DNA of 64,000 bases, from assembly GCF_003060885.1 (NCBI RefSeq), contig NZ_QAIG01000006.1, positions 84,093 through 148,092 of the forward strand, given 5' to 3'. How positions within the stretch are numbered: the first letter of the stretch is position 1; every line of letters starts with the position of its first letter. This document shows, piece after piece, positions 55,269 through 64,000 of this stretch. The notes beneath the pieces are model-generated. The model worked only from the letters and a program-made list of their open reading frames with translations, was not told the origin of the DNA and made no database searches. This stretch comes from Pseudomonas sp. HMWF032 (GTDB taxonomy: Bacteria; Pseudomonadota; Gammaproteobacteria; Pseudomonadales; Pseudomonadaceae). The position numbers were made by a program, and so were the translations under genes.

Positions 55269-56473
55269 CCTCTCGCCTCCTGTTGTTGCAAGCGCGGCAC
55301 AGGCAGCTCGCGTACCGGCCAGTTCAGTGCCGCCGCCAGCAAGCTGAGCAGCACAGCAATCTGCCAGACCAGATCATAACTGCCCGTGTGGTCATACAGA
55401 TAGCCGCCCATCCAGCCGCCGAGAAATGCCCCCAACTGATGGAATAGAAAGACAATGCCGCCGAGCATCGACAGGTTTCGCACGCCGAACAGGGTTGCCA
55501 CCGTGCCATTGGTCAACGGCACTGTAGACAGCCACAGCAACCCCATCGCCACACCGAAGGCATAAGCACTCCACACCGACAGCGGCGCCAGGATGAACGC
55601 CATAATCACCACCGCACGCGCCAGGTACAGTGCGCTGAGCAAGCGCGGCTTGGACATCCGCCCGCCCAGCCACCCGGCAATGTAAGTGCCAAAAATGTTG
55701 AACAACCCCACCAGTGCCAGCACTGTAGTGCCCACCAAAGCGGGTAAATGTTGATCAACCAGGTAGGCCGGCAAATGCACACCGATAAACACCACCTGAA
55801 AGCCACAAACGAAAAAGCCCAATGCCAACAGCCAGAAGCCTGAGTGGCTGCAGGCTTCGCGCAACGCTTCACCAAGGCTCTGTTCCACGCCCGTCAGCGG
55901 CAGCGGCGTATCTTTGAGCATCGCTGCCAGAGGCACGATCATGGCAACCAGTAACCCCAGCGCCATCAACGCCACCGACCAGCCCAGCCAACTGAGCAAG
56001 CCCAAGGTGCCTGGCAGCATGGCGAACTGCCCGAAAGAGCCTGCTGCCGCCGCGATGCCCATGGCCATACTGCGTTTTTCCATAGGCACCGCACGCCCCA
56101 CGGCACCGAGGATTACCGAGAACGAGGTGCCGGACAAACCAATACCGATCAGCAGCCCGGCGCTCAGCGACAGGCTTAGAGGCGAGTCGGCCAGGCCCAT
56201 GCAGCCGAGCCCAATGGCATACAAAATGCCGCCAACAATCACTGTGCGCTTGGCGCCGAAGCGATCGGCCAGAGCGCCGGTAAACGGCTGGGTCAGACCC
56301 CAGATCAGATTCTGCAAGGCAATGGCGAAGGCGAACACCTCACGCCCCCAGCCGAATTCGGCGCTCATCGGCGGCAGGAACAGACCAAAGCCATGGCGAA
56401 TGCCCAGCGACAGTGCCAGCACCAGAGATGCGCCCAGCAATATCCAGCCACTGGTGCGCCAAAGCGAAGTCAT
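55265..56473 (-). CDS. MFS transporter
   Basis: A 402-residue inner-membrane protein with twelve predicted helices. Marks of the major facilitator superfamily are present: an early GFGLFLPPMSAEFGWGREVFAFAIA and, between helices 2 and 3, GALADRFGAKRTVIVGG, the GxxxDRxGxR-type motif A. It is of the monocarboxylate/oxalate:formate-like branch by look, but the substrate is unknown. It lies next to the cob operon, as I recall for PA1282 in PAO1. A perfect 16-bp palindrome is 81 bases upstream. Confidence 0.87.
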   Translation of the reverse strand: MTSLWRTSGWILLGASLVLALSLGIRHGFGLFLPPMSAEFGWGREVFAFAIALQNLIWGLTQPFTGALADRFGAKRTVIVGGILYAIGLGCMGLADSPLSLSLSAGLLIGIGLSGTSFSVILGAVGRAVPMEKRSMAMGIAAAAGSFGQFAMLPGTLGLLSWLGWSVALMALGLLVAMIVPLAAMLKDTPLPLTGVEQSLGEALREACSHSGFWLLALGFFVCGFQVVFIGVHLPAYLVDQHLPALVGTTVLALVGLFNIFGTYIAGWLGGRMSKPRLLSALYLARAVVIMAFILAPLSVWSAYAFGVAMGLLWLSTVPLTNGTVATLFGVRNLSMLGGIVFLFHQLGAFLGGWMGGYLYDHTGSYDLVWQIAVLLSLLAAALNWPVRELPVPRLQQQEARG

Positions 56474-56553
56474 AGGTTGTCCTTTACGGGTAGCGACCCG
56501 CTTATCGAGAGATCAGCAATAGGGCGCAGGTATATACCGCAACCCGCTCAGGT

Positions 56554-56569
56554 AACAGCTACAGCTGTT
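56554..56569. promoter_or_regulatory. Palindrome upstream of the MFS gene
   Basis: AACAGCT-AC-AGCTGTT has perfect 7-bp arms. It lies in the 213-bp gap upstream of the MFS start and downstream of the solute-binding protein gene. It has the form of an operator; no cognate regulator gene is nearby. Confidence 0.35.
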
Positions 56570-56686
56570 CGGCAATGCAGTGCTACAGATTGCATCCTGA
56601 GTTGGGCGTATCGACAAGCCGGCCATCGACCAGCAGGTCGCTGGAAAAACTATCTGCGTGGGCAATCCGGCGTTGAAAACCGCCGG

Positions 56687-57577
56687 CTAATCAAACAGCA
56701 GCGGTGCAGCGCTGGCGCGTTGGGCGAAGAATGCCAGCAACTGCTCGTGGTAATGGCTATACACCTCAGGCGGCAGCCAACGCTGGTAGATCGCCAAGGT
56801 GCTGGCGGGTGCGGCGGAAACCTCGCGAATCGCCTGATCGAGACGCCCGGCCACGCGCGCACCCCATGGTGTGCGCGAGCAATAGATGCCCACCGTCACC
56901 AGTTCAGCGTTCTCGCGTAGCGGTACGCTGACCAGCGCATCACTGAGACTGAAATGGCGCATTACCTCGGTGTAGATCACGGGGTAATCGAAGACATAAT
57001 CCAGACGGTGATGGCTGACCATCAGCAGCAGATTCTCCCCCGCCAAGCTCCCCCCCAACTCGGGGATGCGACCTTCGGCGTGAGCCTGGAGCAGACGTTC
57101 GCGAATCGGCGCGGGATAGACCCGACTCTTGGCCAGAGCGCCGCGCAGGTAAGGATTATCGAACAACCAGTCGAGGCTGACCTGACCGTCTTCGATCAGC
57201 AGTTGGTCCAGGGTCTGCCTGCGTACCAGCACATGGATCGGTGTGCTCGCCACATAGGGTACGAAATAACCCAACTGATCGCGCTCAGGGCTCTGCAGCT
57301 GGCCACTGCTGCACAGCTCACCCTGCTCGCTCATGCGTTGTTCAACCCGGGCCATGGGTAAAACCTCATAACGCATTTGCAACTCGGGTAGACGGGCCGC
57401 CAGCAGTTGCATGACCTCGTACAGCACGCCATCAACCACCTCACCGTCACGCACATTGAAGGCCCCCGGAATCGGCACAATGCCCCACACCAGCTCCTCG
57501 GCCTGAATGGCCCCCCTACAGGGCACGATTCCAAGCAGTGCCGTCACCAGCGTTGAGTAAAGCCACCTACGCCCCAT
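56687..57577 (-). CDS. Periplasmic solute-binding-like protein (family 3 type)
   Basis: A 296-residue exported protein. A signal peptide (about 1-26, from GRRWLYSTLVTALLGIVPCRG) is followed by a bilobal binding fold: LVWGIVPIPGAFNV, then the hinge DVLYEVMQLLA-like region and YDYPVIY-like second lobe. It resembles amino-acid-type solute-binding or TIGR02285-like proteins with no ABC partner nearby. ATG 57577 has AGGG at 6-base spacing; an in-frame ATG 57583 is possible. It is in line with the cob operon, with only 34 bases between, so readthrough from cobS is likely. Confidence 0.72.
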   Translation of the reverse strand: MGRRWLYSTLVTALLGIVPCRGAIQAEELVWGIVPIPGAFNVRDGEVVDGVLYEVMQLLAARLPELQMRYEVLPMARVEQRMSEQGELCSSGQLQSPERDQLGYFVPYVASTPIHVLVRRQTLDQLLIEDGQVSLDWLFDNPYLRGALAKSRVYPAPIRERLLQAHAEGRIPELGGSLAGENLLLMVSHHRLDYVFDYPVIYTEVMRHFSLSDALVSVPLRENAELVTVGIYCSRTPWGARVAGRLDQAIREVSAAPASTLAIYQRWLPPEVYSHYHEQLLAFFAQRASAAPLLFD

Positions 57578-57611
57578 GTCCATCCCTGCTGTGTCTTGCT
57601 GTCCTTACACG

Positions 57612-58337
57612 CTAGCAGGCCAACGCCACCAGCACCGCGCACTCGGCAATTTCCAGCAGTGCTCCGGCGGTATCACCGGTGGTGCCATCCAGACGTTTGA
57701 GCATCAGGCTGCGCAGCCAGATAAACACGCCTCCGGCCACCAACAAGGCGAGCAGCGCCGGCCAGCCAAACAGCAACATGACCAGCGCATTGGCGGCCAA
57801 TACCCAGGGCAGTTGCCGGCGCGGCAGATGCTCGGCCAACGCGTGACCCAAGCCGCCGGCCCGCACATAGGGTGTCGTAAGAAACAACAAGGGCAACAAG
57901 CCACGGGCCAACCAGGGCACCAGTATCAGCAGCCAGGCCGACTGATGTTCCAGCAGCGCCACCAGCGCGGCAAACTTGAGCAGCAACAGCAGCACCAGCA
58001 CCACCACTGCGATCGGCCCGCTGCGTGGGTCTTTCATGATCGCCAGGGTGCGTTGTTTATCGCCAAAGCCGCCGACCCAGGCATCGGCACTGTCGGCCAG
58101 GCCATCCAGATGCAGGCCGCCGCTGATGCCGACCCACAGCGTCAGCAACAACGCCGCCTGTAGCAACACCGTGCTCTCGCCCAGCAGGTGCTGCACAGCG
58201 AGCAGCAGCAGGCCGATCAACAACCCCACCAGCGGGTAGAACAGCAGCGAGCGGCCGATTTGCTCAGGCGTTGGCATGCCGGCCAGGGTCACCGGTAAAC
58301 GGGTAAGAAACTGCAGGGCAATCCACCAGGGCGTCAT
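57612..58337 (-). CDS. cobS: Adenosylcobinamide-GDP ribazoletransferase (cobalamin synthase)
   Basis: An inner-membrane enzyme that joins adenosylcobinamide-GDP with alpha-ribazole (or its phosphate) in the last assembly step. The 241-residue product has about six hydrophobic segments. The signature SGGLHLDGLADSADAWVGG carries the Asp residues that bind metal. KDPRSGPIAVV and RGLLPLLFL are further family stretches. Called cobV in older Pseudomonas work. Its ATG overlaps the phosphatase stop by 4 bases. Confidence 0.95.
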   Translation of the reverse strand: MTPWWIALQFLTRLPVTLAGMPTPEQIGRSLLFYPLVGLLIGLLLLAVQHLLGESTVLLQAALLLTLWVGISGGLHLDGLADSADAWVGGFGDKQRTLAIMKDPRSGPIAVVVLVLLLLLKFAALVALLEHQSAWLLILVPWLARGLLPLLFLTTPYVRAGGLGHALAEHLPRRQLPWVLAANALVMLLFGWPALLALLVAGGVFIWLRSLMLKRLDGTTGDTAGALLEIAECAVLVALAC

Positions 58338-58909
58338 GCGCGCTCCCACAGCTCGCCTTGTTCATCCAGACACAGCTGATAGCGCTCGGCATGCCCCACA
58401 GCAACCTGCAGCAGATCATTGCGCGGCAAGCCACGGGCACGCGCCAACAGCAGGCGGATCACCCCGCCGTGGGTGACCAGCAGCAAGCGCTCGCCGGCAT
58501 GCCGGGCCTGCAAACGTTGCAAGGCGCCCAGTATCCGCGCCTCAAAAGCCAGCAAGGTCTCGCCTTCGGGCGGGGTAAAGCCATAAGGATCGCTCCAGAA
58601 ACGGCCAAGTTCTGCCGCGCTGGTCTGCATCAGCTCGGCGGTACTGCGGCCTTCCCACGCGCCGAAATGCAGCTCCTGCAGATCAGGCTCCAGGCTCAGT
58701 GGCACGCCGTGCTGCGCGGCCAACTCTTCGGCAAAACGCGCACAGCGCTGCAAGGGCGAGCTGATCAAGCGATCCCAGCGCGTGCCATCGGCCACCGCCG
58801 CGCGCAATTGCGCCCAACCGGTGTCGGTCAGGGCATCATCCAGGCTGCCGCGCAGACCGCCGCCCAATTCGGTTTCCCCGTGGCGCAGCAATTCCAGATA
58901 CACCGTCAT
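58334..58909 (-). CDS. cobC: Alpha-ribazole-phosphate phosphatase (histidine phosphatase family)
   Basis: A 191-residue phosphatase expected to remove the 5'-phosphate from alpha-ribazole phosphate or adenosylcobalamin phosphate. The catalytic RHGETE motif has Arg9 and His10, and the second histidine is in [22 protein letters not shown] is the phosphoglycerate-mutase-like third motif. The start ATG 58909 overlaps cobT's stop (ATGA). Named by function and position (Salmonella CobC, PA1280 type). Confidence 0.85.
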   Translation of the reverse strand: MTVYLELLRHGETELGGGLRGSLDDALTDTGWAQLRAAVADGTRWDRLISSPLQRCARFAEELAAQHGVPLSLEPDLQELHFGAWEGRSTAELMQTSAAELGRFWSDPYGFTPPEGETLLAFEARILGALQRLQARHAGERLLLVTHGGVIRLLLARARGLPRNDLLQVAVGHAERYQLCLDEQGELWERA

Positions 58910-59961
58910 GCCGAGACCTCTGCCACTGCGGCCTCGGCAAAGGTGGCCATGTCGTTGTGCAGGCTGCAGGCCAACTGCAGCAGCGGCACGGCCAGCGCTG
59001 CGCCACTGCCCTCGCCCAGGCGCAAGCCCAAGTCCAGCAACGGCTGCGCCTGCAAGGCTTGCAGCACGTGTTGATGGCCGGGTTCTGCACCACAATGGGC
59101 AAATAGCAGCCACTCGCGGCACGCCGGATTAACACGCACCGCCAGCAACGCGGCCACGCTGCAGATAAAACCATCCACCAAGGCCACACACCCCTGCTGC
59201 GCACAGGCCAGGTAAGCGCCCACCAACGCCGCAATCTCAAAGCCGCCCACTGCGCGTAAAGCGTCTAGCGGCTCGCCGAGCACGGGACGGTGCAAGGCCA
59301 AACCGGCCTCAATAACCTCCGCTTTGCGTGCCACGCCCTGAACATTTAAACCTGTGCCTGGACCAACCAGTTCACGGGCCGGACGCTGCAGCAACCAACA
59401 GGCTAACGCAGTGGCCGCCGTGGTGTTACCAATGCCCATCTCGCCGCCGATAAACAGCTCGCAGCCACTCAATTGCGCGCGCTGTAGGCTGTTGCGCCCG
59501 GCCTGCAGGGCATGCCCAAGCTGCGTATTGTTCATGGCCGGGCCGTGCAGAAAGTTCTGCGTGCCTGCGCCCAGCTGCAACCGCATCACGCCCGGCAAGG
59601 CCTCTGCCGGCGAGACAGTACCGAGGTCGATCACCTCAAGGCGCGCGCTCAGCTGCTTGGCCAGCACGCTGATAGCCGCGCCGCCGTTGACGAAATTGCG
59701 CAGCATTTGCCCGGTGACGGCTTGTGGGAATGCGGAAATCCCTTCAGCGACGATGCCGTGATCGCCGGCAAAAATGCTGATGGCCACCTGCTCAAGACGC
59801 GGCCGCTCACGCCCCTGCAACGCCGCCAATTGAATGACCACATCCTCCAACTGGCCCAGCGAGCCGGCAGGTTTGGTCAACTGTTGCTGGCGCGCGATAG
59901 CTTTGCTGCGCGCCACATAATCGAGTGGCTGACAGGGTGCCTGCCACCAGTTAAGGCTCAT
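58906..59961 (-). CDS. cobT: Nicotinate-nucleotide:dimethylbenzimidazole phosphoribosyltransferase
   Basis: Makes alpha-ribazole 5'-phosphate from 5,6-dimethylbenzimidazole, the lower ligand precursor, and nicotinate mononucleotide. The 351-residue length is normal. Family stretches are [35 protein letters not shown] and the C-terminal [14 protein letters not shown] with the catalytic Glu region. Called cobU in older Pseudomonas papers. Its ATG overlaps the cobU (kinase) stop by 4 bases (ATGA). Confidence 0.96.
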   Translation of the reverse strand: MSLNWWQAPCQPLDYVARSKAIARQQQLTKPAGSLGQLEDVVIQLAALQGRERPRLEQVAISIFAGDHGIVAEGISAFPQAVTGQMLRNFVNGGAAISVLAKQLSARLEVIDLGTVSPAEALPGVMRLQLGAGTQNFLHGPAMNNTQLGHALQAGRNSLQRAQLSGCELFIGGEMGIGNTTAATALACWLLQRPARELVGPGTGLNVQGVARKAEVIEAGLALHRPVLGEPLDALRAVGGFEIAALVGAYLACAQQGCVALVDGFICSVAALLAVRVNPACREWLLFAHCGAEPGHQHVLQALQAQPLLDLGLRLGEGSGAALAVPLLQLACSLHNDMATFAEAAVAEVSA

Positions 59962-60479
59962 ACTGCATCCCCCTTAAGCACCATGGGTAAACCCGCCACA
60001 CAAAACACCACACGCTGACAACGCTCGGCCAGCGCCTGATGCAACCAGCCGGCCTCATCGACAAAGCGCCGGCTCAACTCGCCCATGGGCACCACGCCTA
60101 AGCCGGTTTCATTGCTGACCAGCAGAATCCGCCCCGGCAAGCTGCTTAGACAATCCAGCAACGCATCGCGCTCGGCGCTCAGGCGTGCCAGGTTATCCAG
60201 CATTAATAGATTGGTCAGCCACAGGGTCAGGCAATCAACCAGCAGGCATTTATCCGCGCTGGCTTGCTCGCGCAGCACGCGGGCCAATGCAAGCGGCTCT
60301 TCCACCAGCCCCCAATGCGCCGGCCGCCGATCCTGATGATGACGAATACGCGCGCTCATCTCACCATCCAGCGCCTGACTGGTGGCGATATAGGTCACAG
60401 CCAGCGCCGACTCAGTGGCCAGACGCTCAGCCAGTCGGCTTTTGCCGGAACGGGCACCGCCAAGAATCAGTTCAAGCAT
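59958..60479 (-). CDS. cobU: Bifunctional adenosylcobinamide kinase/phosphate guanylyltransferase
   Basis: Phosphorylates adenosylcobinamide and then transfers GMP to it. A 173-residue protein with Walker A GGARSGKS at 7-14. The guanylylated histidine lies in [10 protein letters not shown], and [12 protein letters not shown] and [11 protein letters not shown] are diagnostic. The Pseudomonas name is cobP. A 124-bp gap, with a REP-type repeat, separates it from cobQ. That is the only such gap in the otherwise overlapping operon. Confidence 0.95.
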   Translation of the reverse strand: MLELILGGARSGKSRLAERLATESALAVTYIATSQALDGEMSARIRHHQDRRPAHWGLVEEPLALARVLREQASADKCLLVDCLTLWLTNLLMLDNLARLSAERDALLDCLSSLPGRILLVSNETGLGVVPMGELSRRFVDEAGWLHQALAERCQRVVFCVAGLPMVLKGDAV

Positions 60480-60513
60480 GGTTCACCTTTGTTCGAATAA
60501 AGCATCACAGACC

Positions 60514-60575
60514 GTGGGAGGCGCTTTAGCCGCGACTGTGCGGGGCTGACTCGTCGCGGCTAAAGCCCCTCCCAC
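60514..60575. repeat. REP-type inverted repeat between cobQ and cobU
   Basis: GTGGGAGGCGCTTTAGCCGCGA (60514-60535) and TCGCGGCTAAAGCCCCTCCCAC (60554-60575) pair over 22 bp with one mismatch and an 18-base loop. The core GGCTTTAGCCGCGA is the well-known Pseudomonas REP sequence. It may attenuate the operon or stabilise the upstream message. Confidence 0.85.
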
Positions 60576-60603
60576 ACAAACGCATCACCGGCCATAAAAC
60601 GGG

Positions 60604-62052
60604 CTACAGATTACAGAGCGTACGTAATTGACTCGTATCGAGATGCGCCTCTACGAGATCGGCCAAGCGTTCGATATCACGCTCGCGCAGGGCGTGGTAA
60701 TCCACCGCCTGTACCTCACCCAAGCCGGCCCAACGCAGCAAGGCACTGCAGGCCTCGGGTGTTTCAAACAGGCCGTGCAGATAGGTGCCCAGCACCTGAC
60801 CGTCCGCGCTCAGGCCACCATCGGCGCGGCCATCGTCGAGTCGCACGGCCGCATTCAAACCGATGCCCGTGCTGACGCCGGCATGAATTTCATAACCGCT
60901 GACCGGGGCATTTTCCAGGCACAGTTGGCCGCGCACAGTGCGCAATTGCTTCTGCGGCTCCAGCACCGTGCAAAAATCCAGCAACCCCAACCCAGGGCTG
61001 GAACCCGCCGCGCCTTCCAGACCATGCGGGTCGTCAATCTGCGTGCCGAGCATCTGCAGCCCGCCGCAGATACCCAGCAACTTGCCGCCGTAGCGCAAGT
61101 GTTTGTTAAGGGCTGCCGACCAGCCCTGCTCACGCAGAAAGGCCAGATCACTGCGCACACTTTTGGAGCCGGGCAAGATGATCAGATCCGCCGCAGGGAT
61201 CGGCTGACCGGGGCCAATAAAGGTCAGCTCAACCTGCGGGTGCAGGCGCAGCGGGTCGAAGTCGGTGTGGTTACTGATGCGCGGCAACACCGGCACCACC
61301 ACCTTGATCACCTCGACGGCCTTGGCGCTCTGACGCGTGTCAATGGCGTCTTCGGCTTCCAGATGAAAATCCATCAGGTACGGCAATACGCCCAATACCG
61401 GTTTGCCCGTGCGCTGCTCCAGCCAGTCCAGCCCCGGTTGCAACAACGCAATGTCGCCGCGAAAACGGTTGATGACAAAGCCTTTGACTCGCGCCTGTTC
61501 GCTCTCCGAGAGCAGCGCCAGGGTGCCGATCAAATGGGCAAACACCCCGCCCTTGTCGATATCGGCAATCAGAATCACCGGGCAATCCACCGCTTCGGCG
61601 AAGCCCATATTGGCGATATCGCCGGCGCGCAGGTTGATCTCGGCGGGCGATCCCGCCCCTTCAACCATCACCACCGGGTAAGCGGCACTCAGGCGCTGAT
61701 GCGACTGCAGCACCGCCTGCATCGCCACCTTTTTGTAATCGTGATACGCCACGGCATCCATGCTGCTCAGGGTGCGACCGTGGATGATCACCTGCGCACC
61801 GATGTCGCTGTTGGGCTTGAGCAGCACCGGGTTCATGTCGGTGTGGGGCGCAAGCCCGGCGGCCTGCGCCTGCACCGCCTGGGCGCGGCCGATTTCGCCG
61901 CCATCGGCGGTTACGGCGCTGTTGAGCGCCATGTTTTGCGGTTTGAACGGCACCACACTGACGCCCTGACGCTTGAGCCAACGGCACAGCGCGGTGACCA
62001 GGGTGCTCTTGCCGGCATCGGAGGTGGTGCCCTGCACCATCAGTGTGCTCAT
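60604..62052 (-). CDS. cobQ: Cobyric acid synthase (glutamine-hydrolysing)
   Basis: Amidates four side chains of adenosylcobyrinic acid a,c-diamide using glutamine and ATP. The 482-residue protein has an ATPase half with P-loop GTTSDAGKS near the start and [11 protein letters not shown]. The triad glutamine amidotransferase half has the nucleophile Cys in [11 protein letters not shown] and the His in [10 protein letters not shown]. Its ATG overlaps the stop of the threonine-phosphate decarboxylase gene by 4 bases (ATGA). Residue content is normal throughout. Confidence 0.97.
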   Translation of the reverse strand: MSTLMVQGTTSDAGKSTLVTALCRWLKRQGVSVVPFKPQNMALNSAVTADGGEIGRAQAVQAQAAGLAPHTDMNPVLLKPNSDIGAQVIIHGRTLSSMDAVAYHDYKKVAMQAVLQSHQRLSAAYPVVMVEGAGSPAEINLRAGDIANMGFAEAVDCPVILIADIDKGGVFAHLIGTLALLSESEQARVKGFVINRFRGDIALLQPGLDWLEQRTGKPVLGVLPYLMDFHLEAEDAIDTRQSAKAVEVIKVVVPVLPRISNHTDFDPLRLHPQVELTFIGPGQPIPAADLIILPGSKSVRSDLAFLREQGWSAALNKHLRYGGKLLGICGGLQMLGTQIDDPHGLEGAAGSSPGLGLLDFCTVLEPQKQLRTVRGQLCLENAPVSGYEIHAGVSTGIGLNAAVRLDDGRADGGLSADGQVLGTYLHGLFETPEACSALLRWAGLGEVQAVDYHALRERDIERLADLVEAHLDTSQLRTLCNL

Positions 62053-63041
62053 GCCAGCTCTCCAGCGAAGACCGCCAGTGCCTGCTGCAAACGCTGCCAG
62101 CCGGTTTCATCCGGTGGCAAACCAAAACGCAGGCTCAGCGGCTTTTCAAACAGGCGGGTAAGAATGCCTTGCAGGGCGAGAAACTCATGCAGCAAGGCGG
62201 CCTGCGGTGTGCAACAGAACTGAAACAGCGCGCAACCGCCTGTGGGGCTGAGCCCATGCGCAACCAACAGCGCCGACAGGCGTTCAGCATCGGCGAGCAA
62301 CCGCTCACGTTGCGCCTGCTGGCCGGCCATGTCCTGCAACAACGCCGTGGCCACCACGCGGCTCGGCCCGCTGATTGCCCAAGGCCCTAGCAACTCGGCC
62401 AGTTGCGCCAGCAGCTGCGGCGGCGCCAGGACAAAGCCCAGGCGAATACCCGCCAACCCGAAAAACTTGCCAAACGAGCGCAGCACGATCAGCCCGGGCA
62501 ACTCACTGAACGCCGCCAGGCTGAACGCCGGCGTGCAATCGATAAAGGCCTCGTCCACCACCAGCCAGCCGCCTCGCTCGGCCAAACGCCGATGCCACTC
62601 CAGCAAACGCGCAGGTTCAATGCAGCGCCCGGTGGGGTTGTTCGGATTGACCAGCAACAACACATCGATGCGCTCCAGCGCGCGCTCAATCGCGCCTTCA
62701 CTGATTTCCAGCAGACGATGCCCTTCACGCTGCCAGGCCGCCGCATGCTCGGCATAAGCGGGTGAAACAATGCCCACGGTGACGTGTCGCAGCAGACGCG
62801 GCAGCGCCTGAATGGCGGCTTGCGAACCCGCCACCGGCAGCAGGTTGGCGACGCCGTAGTAATCGCGCGCAGCGATTTCCAGGCCGTCCTGCTGCTCGGG
62901 CAAGCGCGTCCAGGCAATTGCCGGAATAGCGGGCAAGGGCCAGCCGTAGGGCGCAATGCCGGTGGACAAATCCAGCCACTCCGCCAGGGCAATGCCATAA
63001 CGCAGCGAGGCCGCGCGCAGGCGACCACCATGTTCAAGCAT
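62049..63041 (-). CDS. cobD: L-threonine-O-3-phosphate decarboxylase
   Basis: A PLP enzyme that makes (R)-1-amino-2-propanol phosphate, the linker of the nucleotide loop. The 330-residue fold type I protein has VNPNNPTGR, the [10 protein letters not shown] acidic site and the Schiff-base Lys in [10 protein letters not shown]. Pseudomonas papers call it cobC. ATG 63041 (MLEHGGRL) overlaps the cbiB end by 8 bases; an in-frame TTG two codons upstream is possible. Its position between cbiB and cobQ fits. Confidence 0.93.
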   Translation of the reverse strand: MLEHGGRLRAASLRYGIALAEWLDLSTGIAPYGWPLPAIPAIAWTRLPEQQDGLEIAARDYYGVANLLPVAGSQAAIQALPRLLRHVTVGIVSPAYAEHAAAWQREGHRLLEISEGAIERALERIDVLLLVNPNNPTGRCIEPARLLEWHRRLAERGGWLVVDEAFIDCTPAFSLAAFSELPGLIVLRSFGKFFGLAGIRLGFVLAPPQLLAQLAELLGPWAISGPSRVVATALLQDMAGQQAQRERLLADAERLSALLVAHGLSPTGGCALFQFCCTPQAALLHEFLALQGILTRLFEKPLSLRFGLPPDETGWQRLQQALAVFAGELA

Positions 63042-63942
63042 AAGCAAGCCCCCATAGCACTAGCAGTGCCAGCCACAGCAGCACGCCGCCGTAAACCAGA
63101 TTGACTGCCCGCTCGATATCCCGTGCGCGGGGCGGTGGACCGTCGCCCAAATCAGGCCGCACATGCAGCTCGCCGTGGTACTCCGCCGCACCACCCAGGC
63201 TGACGCCCAGTGCCCCTGCACCCGCTGCCATCACAGGGCCAGCATTGGGACTGTCCCACAGCGGCGCCTGGGTGCGCCAACAACGCAACGCCAACAGGGT
63301 TTTACCCAGCAACGCATAGGTCAATGCGACCAGCCGTGCAGGCAGGTAATTGAGTGCATCGTCAATCTTTGCAGCGGCCCAGCCGAAGCGTTCAAAGCGT
63401 TCATTGCGATAGCCCCACATGGCGTCCAGGGTATTGCTCAGGCGATACAGCACCACCCCCGGTGCGCCAGCCAGCACAAACCAGAACAGCGCGGCGAACA
63501 CCGCGTCGCTGCCGTTTTCCAGCACCGATTCGCTGCCAGCGCGGGCCACACCCGTGGCATCCAGCTGCGCAGTATTACGGCTGACCATATAGCCAACCCG
63601 CTCGCGGGCCAGGCGCAAATCCCCCAGACGCAGCGCCTGCGCCACTGGCATGGCATGCTCGCCCAGGCTTTTCAGGCCCAGGGCGGCGTACAAGGCAATG
63701 ATTTCCACCGCCCACCCCAGCCCGCTGATCTCACTCAACAGCCAGGCCAGCAGGGTCAGCGGCAACACCGCCAGGCACCAGGCGCTGACGCCATGGCTGC
63801 GCCACCCGCCACCCGCCGGATTGAAGCGCTGCTCGATGCGCTCGGCCATACGACCAAAGGCCACCAGCGGGTGCCAGCCCTTGGGTTCGCCCAAAATCGC
63901 ATCCAGAACGACCCCGGCGCAGGTACTCAGCACCAGGCTCAT
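63034..63942 (-). CDS. cbiB: Adenosylcobinamide-phosphate synthase (CbiB/CobD)
   Basis: An inner-membrane protein that attaches aminopropanol phosphate to cobyric acid. The 302-residue product has about four hydrophobic segments and the signature [45 protein letters not shown] and the [14 protein letters not shown] stretches are diagnostic. Pseudomonas papers call it cobD. ATG 63942 has TGGAG upstream and overlaps the bluB stop by 4 bases; an in-frame GTG at 63954 is the alternative. Confidence 0.95.
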   Translation of the reverse strand: MSLVLSTCAGVVLDAILGEPKGWHPLVAFGRMAERIEQRFNPAGGGWRSHGVSAWCLAVLPLTLLAWLLSEISGLGWAVEIIALYAALGLKSLGEHAMPVAQALRLGDLRLARERVGYMVSRNTAQLDATGVARAGSESVLENGSDAVFAALFWFVLAGAPGVVLYRLSNTLDAMWGYRNERFERFGWAAAKIDDALNYLPARLVALTYALLGKTLLALRCWRTQAPLWDSPNAGPVMAAGAGALGVSLGGAAEYHGELHVRPDLGDGPPPRARDIERAVNLVYGGVLLWLALLVLWGLAYA

Positions 63943-64000
63943 GGCGTGCTCCACTGATTCTCGAACAGCAACTCGCTGAGCGGCCGAGGCTCGGCCCAGC
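63939..64000 (-). CDS. bluB: 5,6-dimethylbenzimidazole synthase, C-terminal fragment
   Basis: The last 19 codons of a gene that enters from the right edge. The frame reads [19 protein letters not shown] and then TGA. The 'PLxELxFENxW' ending is typical of BluB, the flavin-destroying enzyme that makes the lower ligand, and this is its usual place before cbiB. The stop overlaps the cbiB ATG (ATGA). Identity rests on the short tail plus context. Confidence 0.7.
   Translation of the reverse strand, partial: WAEPRPLSELLFENQWSTP

Noticed and set aside
1..64000. CRISPR arrays, tRNA or rRNA genes, prophage or transposase genes
   Set aside because: No regularly spaced direct repeats, no cloverleaf or rRNA sequence, and no recombinase or transposase motifs were seen on either strand.

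Overview
The window reads as a chromosomal segment of a Pseudomonas species. Codon use is GC-rich and uniform, and the genes are typical of the genus: pdxB, rlmM, aer, cti, metH, cysK, rnd, an hxu-type haem locus, a Lif-dependent lipase and the late aerobic cobalamin operon. From memory, the right two thirds read backwards follows P. aeruginosa PAO1 from about PA1272 to PA1308 (cob genes, MFS, glutathione peroxidase, FadL, rhodanese, rnd-ycgL-dehydrogenase, YcgN, hxu, oligopeptidase, HIT, glutamine amidotransferase, DUF2937) with insertions. The species was not identified. I saw no rRNA, tRNA, CRISPR array, prophage or insertion sequence, and no gene-free stretch longer than 300 bases.

Layout. 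1-8.5 kb: an exported protein cut by the window edge, an ATP-NAD kinase-like protein, a 53-residue protein, pdxB, a MATE exporter, a frameshifted unknown gene, a gamma-glutamylcyclotransferase-like protein coupled to a TusA-like protein, a lipoprotein hydrolase and rlmM. 8.6-18.6 kb: Aer receptor, cis-trans fatty acid isomerase, cobalamin-dependent methionine synthase, a potassium-channel-like protein and a PAS-GGDEF protein. 18.6-24.1 kb: cysK, a MoxR/VWA pair split by a nested palindromic element, and a divergent LysR/EamA pair. 24.3-32.1 kb: DUF2937, glutamine amidotransferase, HIT, a membrane protein, oligopeptidase B, an MCP, a small exported protein, a YajD-like HNH protein and a SPOUT methyltransferase. 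32.1-36.4 kb: hxuA-hxuR-hxuI with Fur-type boxes. 36.5-39.7 kb: LysR, agmatine deiminase and a polyamine-binding protein. 39.7-48.6 kb: a metallopeptidase-like protein, YcgN, an overlapping rnd-ycgL-dehydrogenase operon, an SMP-30-like protein, HDOD, a methyltransferase fold, a rhodanese and an unknown protein.

48.7-54.5 kb is the most unusual part. A FadL-type channel gene is followed by a NarL-type response regulator. Facing it is lipase-foldase-hybrid histidine kinase, with only 3 bases between foldase and kinase. The two transcripts converge, and the regulator and kinase genes overlap at their 3' ends. This looks like a lipid-use module with its own split two-component system.

54.6-64 kb: glutathione peroxidase, a 41-residue membrane peptide overlapping an MFS exporter, a solute-binding protein, and the cob operon (end of bluB, cbiB, cobD, cobQ, cobU, cobT, phosphatase, cobS). 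Nearly every cob junction overlaps by a few bases. The exception is a 124-bp gap that holds a REP-type inverted repeat. The cobalamin made by this operon is the cofactor of the metH product encoded 41 kb away.
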